Origin: Catonella massiliensis
GTDB lineage: Bacteria > Bacillota > Clostridia > Lachnospirales > Lachnospiraceae
Reading direction: 5' to 3'
Length of the DNA: 64,000 nucleotides
NCBI RefSeq assembly: GCF_016651435.1
Contig: NZ_JAEPRJ010000001.1
Location: 248,001-312,000 of the forward strand
Position 1 is the first letter of the stretch; each line of letters begins with the position of its first letter. A model generated the notes under the pieces. It ran no database searches. It saw only the letters and a program-made list of their open reading frames with translations, and was not told the origin of the DNA. Below are positions 59,059-64,000 of the stretch, piece by piece. Made by a program: the position numbers and the translations under genes.

Positions 59059-60136
59059 AATAGCACATTTTGGAACTTTCGATGCATCTGAACTGGACTC
59101 GGAAATTATAGCAATCTATAACAACGATTTAGAAGCATTGAAAAAACTGCTTGGTAAAAAAATCAACAAGATTATTAAAATAAAGGGAAAATATACCGAA
59201 TCATTTACTCCGTTAGAAATGGCACTGTACTTAAACAAAAAGGATATAATCAAATACTTATATGAAAACAATGCTTCGTACAAAGGTAAATTCCACCCTA
59301 AGCCGATTGAAATTGCTCTAAGGTGTTGCGATGCCGAAACAGTTCTTATGTTTAAAAATGATTTGGAAAGTATGGACGAAGAGAAAAAAGCCGAACTATT
59401 GAAAACGATTTTTTGGGGAGATAATAAGGCAGAAAATATAGATGCTTTGGAGAGTCTTGGCATCACCATCTCTAAATACGGCGGGCTTATGTTAAGATAT
59501 TCAGCTTTTAATAATGATATTGAAACGGTGAGGCTTTTTTTAGAAAAGGGAGCCGATGTAAATTATCACAAAGCGGACTCGGTTTTCTCCGATACAAGCA
59601 CACCTATCATAAAAGCCGTGCTGTGCAATAATCTTGAAATTGTCCGTTTGCTTGCACAGCATGGAGCTGACATAAGCCTTGAAAATAAGCGAGGAGAAAG
59701 ACCGTATTCCATCGCTGCTAAAAATGATAACAGAGAAATGATACAGCTTTTAGCAAAATACGAAACAAGAGATTTACACAGTATTGAAAGCAAGGATACT
59801 GTGCTAAAAAAGTATAAATTGCCGAATAGTTTGGTCGAATTTCTTAAAGGAGACAAACTAAAGATAGAAATTACAAATGACAAGTATTGCAAATTTATTC
59901 GTTTTTATCCTTATCAGTACACTGTAGAGATGAAATGGAAGAGAAAAAAAGTACTGTCATTGGTGGCAGAAGTTGATAATTACAGTGTTGTCGATATAGT
60001 TTGGCATCCTCATAAGCAAATGATTTGTGCTATTGACGAGGAACATGAGACTTTTACTCCCCTTGCCCCTTGGGAAGAGTTTTATATGAATATGGAAAAA
60101 TATGTTGTGGCATACTTGAACGGAGAATATGAATAA
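59045..60136 (+). CDS. Ankyrin-repeat protein
   Basis: A 363-residue protein with about five ankyrin repeats between residues 25 and 245. Typical units are TPLEMALYLNKKDIIKYLYEN, AFNNDIETVRLFLEKGADVN and TPIIKAVLCNNLEIVRLLAQHGADISLENKRG. The C-terminal 110 residues (KYKLPNSLVEFLKGD, FYPYQYTVEMKW, IVWHPHKQMICAIDEEHE) form a separate globular part with no name I know. Ankyrin repeats bind proteins, so it may be an interaction or immunity protein. A/T-rich codon use suggests transfer. The start follows GGAGGATTTT. Confidence 0.82.
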   Translation: METYKIAHFGTFDASELDSEIIAIYNNDLEALKKLLGKKINKIIKIKGKYTESFTPLEMALYLNKKDIIKYLYENNASYKGKFHPKPIEIALRCCDAETVLMFKNDLESMDEEKKAELLKTIFWGDNKAENIDALESLGITISKYGGLMLRYSAFNNDIETVRLFLEKGADVNYHKADSVFSDTSTPIIKAVLCNNLEIVRLLAQHGADISLENKRGERPYSIAAKNDNREMIQLLAKYETRDLHSIESKDTVLKKYKLPNSLVEFLKGDKLKIEITNDKYCKFIRFYPYQYTVEMKWKRKKVLSLVAEVDNYSVVDIVWHPHKQMICAIDEEHETFTPLAPWEEFYMNMEKYVVAYLNGEYE

Positions 60137-60187
60137 AGAGAGTTTTTATCAATTCGGAATTTTTTCGAGTATGTGAAACTTTTTTGA

Positions 60188-60422
60188 ATTTATCAGGACA
60201 AATGTCCATATAAATGTCCGGATAAATTCGGAACTTACCGAGGTAGAGCAAGTAATTTTTAACTTAATCCAGAATAATGATGGAATTTCGAAGGCTGAAA
60301 TGGCTACAAGAATTGGAAAATCTGAAAAGACAGTTCAGAGGGTTATATCTTCACTGACAAAAAAACAAGCTATTGCAAGAGAAGGTTCTAATAAATCCGG
60401 TAAATGGATAGTAAATATATAG
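60188..60422 (+). pseudogene. Winged-helix fragment, end of an AlbA_2/RecG-like DNA-binding protein
   Basis: After a stop near 60178 the frame reads IRTNVHINVRINSELTEVEQ, then VIFNLIQNNDGISKAEMATRIGKSEKTVQRVISSLTKKQAIAREGSNKSGKWIVNI. This is a winged helix like that ending divergent AAA/AlbA_2 family proteins. The N-terminal part is absent and there is no start codon with a ribosome site. Confidence 0.55.
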
Positions 60423-60493
60423 TAAATATATAATAAGCTTAATACTTTGAGTCAATATATAACATATATGAAATACTTAAGGAGCATTTTAAA

Positions 60494-60553
60494 ATGAAGG
60501 CTGGAGAATTATGTGAAAAAGCCTGGAAGGAAGTAGTTTATTATATAAATTAA
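60494..60553 (+). CDS. Very small open frame of unknown meaning
   Basis: A 19-residue peptide, MKAGELCEKAWKEVVYYIN, 10 bases before the next gene, with AAGGAGC about 9 bases before its ATG. It may be a leader for the next frame or a chance frame. Confidence 0.3.
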   Translation: MKAGELCEKAWKEVVYYIN

Positions 60554-60563
60554 AGGAGGCTGT

Positions 60564-60746
60564 ATGAAAGATTTTAATAAGTACAAATTATTAAGTGAAG
60601 GAAAGGCATTTGGAGATAGGGCTAAAATTGCCTTATTATTACTTGATAGCAGCACAGCTTATGAAGAGCTAAAAGATGAAGGAGCGCAAACCTCAGTTGC
60701 CGGGAGTTATGGCTGTATAGGTGGTGATCCGGCTTCAATACTTTAG
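60564..60746 (+). CDS. Small acidic peptide of unknown function, perhaps a truncated gene
   Basis: A 60-residue peptide preceded by an excellent ribosome site, AAAGGAGG. The first half (DFNKYKLLSEGKAFGDRAKI) is charged; the second half has a Gly/Ser-rich tail with one Cys (QTSVAGSYGCIGGDP). It stops immediately before the ORF6N scrap at 60745, so it may have lost its C-terminus at that junction. A ribosomally made peptide precursor is conceivable because a peptide-sensing module follows, but no known class fits and no maturation enzyme is near. Confidence 0.4.
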   Translation: MKDFNKYKLLSEGKAFGDRAKIALLLLDSSTAYEELKDEGAQTSVAGSYGCIGGDPASIL

Positions 60747-60792
60747 CCAGTTCTTAAAAGTGAAATAGCAGATAAAGCAAGTATAAATATTG
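60745..60792 (+). repeat. Short ORF6N gene scrap
   Basis: CAGTTCTTAAAAGTGAAATA, then GCAGATAAAGCAAGTATAAATAT, repeats with two or three changes a stretch of the ORF6N gene near 48244-48287, in the same reading orientation. Confidence 0.6.
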
Positions 60793-60816
60793 AGTACAAA
60801 AAAGGAAGTAAAAAGA

Positions 60817-61479
60817 GTGAAAATATTTATTATAGAAGATGAGATGACAATCAGGGAGGAACTAATCGAGCTTCTTCAAAAATATGGATATGAGTGTAGC
60901 AGCAGTGACGATTTTCGCCATATCTCAGAAGCTGCGCTTTCCTCAGGGGCAGACTTAATCCTCCTTGATATCAATCTGCCCTATCAGGACGGCTTTCAGG
61001 TATGCAGGGAAATAAGACAGAAATCAACGGTTCCCGTTATTGTTCTAACTAGCAGGAACAATGACTTTGACGAACTGATGAGTCTAAACACAGGAGCTGA
61101 CGATTATATATCAAAGCCATATAATGCACAGGTTCTTCTGGCAAGAATACAAAAACTTCTGGAGAGAACATATGATGTGCAGGACAATGTTACAATTACC
61201 TACAAGGGACTGACCTTAAACGTACTTAAAGCTGAAATAAGCTACAAAGGGCAGAGTAAAGCACTTACCAAAAATGAAATGGGGATTTTACGGATGCTTA
61301 TGATGAATAAGGGGAATATCATTCCACGTGATGCCATCATTGATGAGCTATGGCAGAGTGAGGAGTTTATTGACGAAAATACCCTGAATGTAAATATTGT
61401 GCGCTTGAGAAAAACACTTGCAGAGATAGGCCTGCCTGATTATCTGAAAACAAAGCGCGGACTGGGGTATTGCATATGA
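60817..61479 (+). CDS. Response regulator, OmpR family, BceR-like
   Basis: A 220-residue regulator if started at GTG 60817, 8 bases after AAGGAAG; a TTG at 60790 would add nine residues that are shared with the ORF6N scrap's flank. The receiver domain has IIEDE, the phosphorylated Asp51 in LILLDINLP and VLTSRN, and the C-terminal winged helix ends in KTKRGLGYCI. It is coupled to the kinase by an ATGA overlap. Such regulators drive ABC transporter genes in response to peptide antibiotics; a matching operator is at 62525. Confidence 0.9.
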   Translation: MKIFIIEDEMTIREELIELLQKYGYECSSSDDFRHISEAALSSGADLILLDINLPYQDGFQVCREIRQKSTVPVIVLTSRNNDFDELMSLNTGADDYISKPYNAQVLLARIQKLLERTYDVQDNVTITYKGLTLNVLKAEISYKGQSKALTKNEMGILRMLMMNKGNIIPRDAIIDELWQSEEFIDENTLNVNIVRLRKTLAEIGLPDYLKTKRGLGYCI

Positions 61480-62492
61480 GGATGTCAGAATATCTAAAGG
61501 ACCGTATTTTCTCTTTGATGTGTATGTTTGTATCTATGGTTCTGCTCTTTGCCCTTCTTTGGCTAATTGGAACAGCTACAGTCTTTGTCCTGTTTGCAGA
61601 AGTGGTTTTTGCTACAGCGTATGTGACATCACTTACCTATGATTTTATCCGCAAGCGTGGATACTATAAGCTGCTTTTGAAAATGTTAGAGCAGATGGAA
61701 GAAAAGACGCTTCTAGGAGAACTCCTCTCACATCCGGGATTTTTAGAGGGACAGCTTTTGATAGAGGTGTTGCGCCGCTGCAATAAATATCAAAATGACA
61801 GGATAGCCGCTGCCAGACAGGATACCAGAGAATATAGAGAGTACATTGAGTCCTGGGTACATGAGATTAAGACACCGATTACGTCCGTACGTCTTATGAT
61901 TGAAAATGATAAGAATCCCACGACACTGCGCATCAATGATGAAATAGGTAAGATTGAAAACTACGTGGAACAGGCTTTGTATTACGCTCGTAGTACTGAT
62001 GTGGAAAAAGACTTTAAGGTAGAGAAAACTTCCTTACAGGCAATAACTGTAGCAGCGCTGAAGTTATACTCCAAACCACTGATACAGGCGGGAGGAAAGC
62101 CGGTTATGGAAGGGCTTGATATTCCTGTTACAGCAGATATCAAGAGTTGTACTTTTATCATCGGGCAGCTGATTTCCAATGCAATTAAGTATCGAAAAGA
62201 TGGACTGCAAATCACATTTACAGGTAGAGCTGAAAAAAACAGGGTGTTGCTTTTGGTCTCGGACAATGGAATTGGGATATCGGAAGCTGATCTACCTAGG
62301 ATATTTGATAAGGGCTTTACAGGTGAAAATGGACGCCGCTATTCCAAGTCCACCGGCATTGGCTTATATCTTTGTAAAAAAATGTGTGAGAAAATGAATA
62401 TCGGGCTTTCTGCTTCCAGTACGTCTGGGGGAGGGACTACCATAACGATGGATTTTCCTACTGAAAGCTACTTGAAAGAGGCGGGGGTGTAG
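61476..62492 (+). CDS. Histidine kinase, BceS-like intramembrane-sensing type
   Basis: A 338-residue kinase. Two close membrane helices (about 12-31 and 33-52) with almost no extracellular loop are the intramembrane-sensing kind, which gets its signal from the ABC permease. The H-box is ESWVHEIKTPITS with His129; the ATPase domain has ISNAIKY, NGIGIS, FDKGFTGENGRR and STGIGLYLCKKM. The ATG overlaps the regulator's stop. The next gap is 139 bases with an operator. Confidence 0.9.
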   Translation: MRMSEYLKDRIFSLMCMFVSMVLLFALLWLIGTATVFVLFAEVVFATAYVTSLTYDFIRKRGYYKLLLKMLEQMEEKTLLGELLSHPGFLEGQLLIEVLRRCNKYQNDRIAAARQDTREYREYIESWVHEIKTPITSVRLMIENDKNPTTLRINDEIGKIENYVEQALYYARSTDVEKDFKVEKTSLQAITVAALKLYSKPLIQAGGKPVMEGLDIPVTADIKSCTFIIGQLISNAIKYRKDGLQITFTGRAEKNRVLLLVSDNGIGISEADLPRIFDKGFTGENGRRYSKSTGIGLYLCKKMCEKMNIGLSASSTSGGGTTITMDFPTESYLKEAGV

Positions 62493-62519
62493 ATTCCTGC
62501 TTCTTTTATTATTATATCT

Positions 62520-62554
62520 TTAGATTACATTTTTGTAAGGTAAATGTAATCTAA
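62520..62554 (+). promoter_or_regulatory. BceR-type operator inside a long inverted repeat
   Basis: TTACA-TTTT-TGTAA (62525-62538) matches the TNACA-N4-TGTAA consensus described for BceR-like regulators. The outer repeat TTAGATTACATTT (62520-62532) with AAATGTAATCTAA (62542-62554) is perfect. A possible TAGAAT -10 box is at 62583-62588, upstream of the transporter genes. Confidence 0.7.
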
Positions 62555-62631
62555 CTTAATGGCATAGTCAGATGTATTAAAGTAGAATAAAGGTACAAAA
62601 ATAAAGGGCCTTTGAGAAAGGAGTAAGACAA

Positions 62632-63390
62632 ATGGAAAATACAATATTACAGGTAGATGATATCCAAAAATTTTATGGCAACAAGGGAAATCTGACTAAG
62701 GCTATTGACCACATTTCATTATCCGTGGAAAAGGGAGAATTCCTTGGGATTATGGGAGCCTCAGGCTCAGGTAAAACTACATTGCTAAACTGTATCTCTA
62801 CGATAGACACGGTCACAAGCGGACATATTTACATAGAGGGAAAGGATATTACAGAACTTCATGGAGCCTCGCTTTCGGATTTTCGAGGGAAAAAGCTGGG
62901 ATTTATATTTCAGGATTTTAATCTTTTGGATACGCTGACTGCTTATGAAAACATTTCACTTGCGCTGTCTATAGCGGGTATGAAGCCAGGGGACATTAAC
63001 GAGAGAGTATTACAGGTTGCAAAGGCACTGAATATTCAAGAAGTGTTAGAAAAGTATCCTTATCAGATGTCAGGAGGCCAGCAGCAGCGTGTAGCAGCGG
63101 CGAGGGCAATAGTGACAAATCCCGCTATAGTACTGGCAGATGAGCCGACAGGGGCACTGGATACGAACTCCTCAAGGATGTTGTTGACTATGTTAACAGA
63201 GCTTAACGAACAACTGGATGCGACCATTCTAATGGTAACTCATGACGCCTTTTCAGCGAGCTATTGTAAGCGCATACTTTTTATCAAGGACGGTAAGGTT
63301 TTTAATGAACTGCATCGTGGTGGGGATACCCGCAAAGAGTTTTTTGCAAAGATATTGGAAGTGGTGTCGGTACTGGGAGGTGAAAAATGA
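62632..63390 (+). CDS. ABC transporter ATP-binding protein, BceA-like
   Basis: A 252-residue ATPase of the MacB/BceA group. Walker A GASGSGKTT at 42-50, Q-loop FIFQDFNLLDTLTAYENI, signature SGGQQQRVAAARA and Walker B IVLADEPTGALD are all intact. With the permease that follows, it clears or shields peptide antibiotics such as bacitracin or lantibiotics from their lipid targets, and signals to the kinase. The ribosome site is GAAAGGAG. The stop overlaps the start of the permease gene (ATGA). Confidence 0.93.
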   Translation: MENTILQVDDIQKFYGNKGNLTKAIDHISLSVEKGEFLGIMGASGSGKTTLLNCISTIDTVTSGHIYIEGKDITELHGASLSDFRGKKLGFIFQDFNLLDTLTAYENISLALSIAGMKPGDINERVLQVAKALNIQEVLEKYPYQMSGGQQQRVAAARAIVTNPAIVLADEPTGALDTNSSRMLLTMLTELNEQLDATILMVTHDAFSASYCKRILFIKDGKVFNELHRGGDTRKEFFAKILEVVSVLGGEK

Positions 63391-64000
63391 TTTCACTAAA
63401 GCTGATTTTTCGAAATGTTCACAAGAACATGAGAGAATATTTTATTTATTTTTTAACGCTGATGTTCTCGGTAAGCCTGTTTTACGCCTTTAACTCTATA
63501 TCGGCTCAGCCTGCACTTTCTAATCTTGGCACCACCAGAAAGGTATTATATGAACAGCTGGTTATACTGATATCGGCACTTTCGATTGTGATTGCTGTGG
63601 TGCTGGCGTTTTTAATTATTTATGCAAACCAATTCCTATTAAAACGGCGTAAAAAGGAATTAGGTATTTACATGTTGCTCGGGATGAAGAAGGGGCAGAT
63701 TTCAAGACTGTTTGCAGGCGAAACTCTATGCATTGGAAGTATTGCACTGGCAGTGGGATTGGTTTTGGGATTTGCCATCTCACAGGGAGTTTCACTGGCA
63801 GCGCTAAGGCTCTTTGCGGTAGAATTGAACAAATTTCAGGTTGTATTTTCTGCAAAGGCACTTTTTATGACTGCCTTATGCTTTGCAATTATCTTCCTGA
63901 TTGTACTGCTTTTTAATGTCTGGTCGGTTACAAATGTAGAGTTGATTGACCTGATAAGAGCAGACAGAAAAAATGAAATGATGAAGTCAGGAAAGCCGGT
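63387..64000 (+). CDS. ABC transporter permease, BceB/FtsX-like, truncated by the window edge
   Basis: The first 204 codons of a large permease. The start (ISLKLIFRNVHKNMREYFIYFLTLMFSVSLFYAFNSI) and the two membrane pairs (about 17-37, 52-75, 104-128, 150-172), with the FtsX-type loop RRKKELGIYMLLGMKKGQI, are typical of BceB-like permeases of about 650 residues. The large extracellular sensor domain would lie beyond the window. Confidence 0.9.
   Translation, partial: MISLKLIFRNVHKNMREYFIYFLTLMFSVSLFYAFNSISAQPALSNLGTTRKVLYEQLVILISALSIVIAVVLAFLIIYANQFLLKRRKKELGIYMLLGMKKGQISRLFAGETLCIGSIALAVGLVLGFAISQGVSLAALRLFAVELNKFQVVFSAKALFMTALCFAIIFLIVLLFNVWSVTNVELIDLIRADRKNEMMKSGKP

Noticed and set aside
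60564..60746. Lanthipeptide or other modified-peptide precursor
   Set aside because: One Cys, no typical leader, no maturation enzyme nearby and it ends at a gene junction; kept only as a low-confidence peptide.

Overview
The window reads as a chromosomal segment of a motile, low-GC Gram-positive anaerobe of the Clostridia, most likely a Lachnospiraceae member. This is inferred from gene content: ECF vitamin transporters BioY and FolT with a BirA operator and a THF riboswitch, a membrane pyrophosphatase, DUF1934, two adjacent FlgK-type proteins, FliW/CsrA control of flagellin, and BceRSAB-type modules. The species cannot be named from the sequence alone.

Layout. 1-1 kb: end of a sodium:neurotransmitter-type symporter and a GIY-YIG protein. 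1-4.8 kb: an unassigned structured RNA, IS-like terminal repeats, prophage debris (Ntox50-like tail, YjcQ, beheaded endolysin) and a two-component system collapsed into one broken gene. 4.8-27 kb: housekeeping genes (ispE, GntR regulator, ddl, DUF1934, DJ-1, tcdA, bioY, GH13 lipoprotein, AI-2E permease, tRNA-Lys, THF riboswitch-folT, a carbamate-kinase-like protein, a solute-binding lipoprotein, an M18 peptidase, hppA, murD, an MFS carrier, lysA). 27-40 kb: a late flagellar cluster, flgM-flgN-flgK-flgK-flgL-fliW-csrA-flaG-fliD-fliS-fliT-like-fliC-fliC. It has five visible sigma-28 promoters, and both flagellin leaders carry CsrA-type hairpins, so the FliW-CsrA-flagellin circuit described in Bacillus can be read directly here. 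40-45 kb: a possible type I toxin-antitoxin locus, a second M18 peptidase, guaA and an alpha/beta hydrolase.

45-61 kb is an accessory island. It holds a type III toxin-antitoxin locus of the TenpIN/ToxN type with promoter, two RNA repeats, terminator and toxin. The locus lies between two direct copies of a decayed transposase. The island also holds a GNAT acetyltransferase, shuffled ORF6N phage-type genes and a type I restriction-modification operon (xre-hsdM-hsdS-hsdR). That operon runs on into a methyltransferase-like gene with an in-frame TAG and an abutting DUF1848 gene. An ankyrin protein and gene debris follow. 61-64 kb is a BceRSAB-type antimicrobial-peptide sensing and detoxification module with a recognisable operator, cut off at the window end.

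The most novel-looking material is a family of about 480-bp composite palindromic repeats, in three copies after hppA, guaA and the DUF1848 gene. A conserved core sits inside flanking stems whose two arms change together. Next come the restriction operon extension, the unassigned RNA at 1.1 kb and the compact type I and type III toxin-antitoxin loci. All calls come from reading the sequence; no database search or folding program was run.
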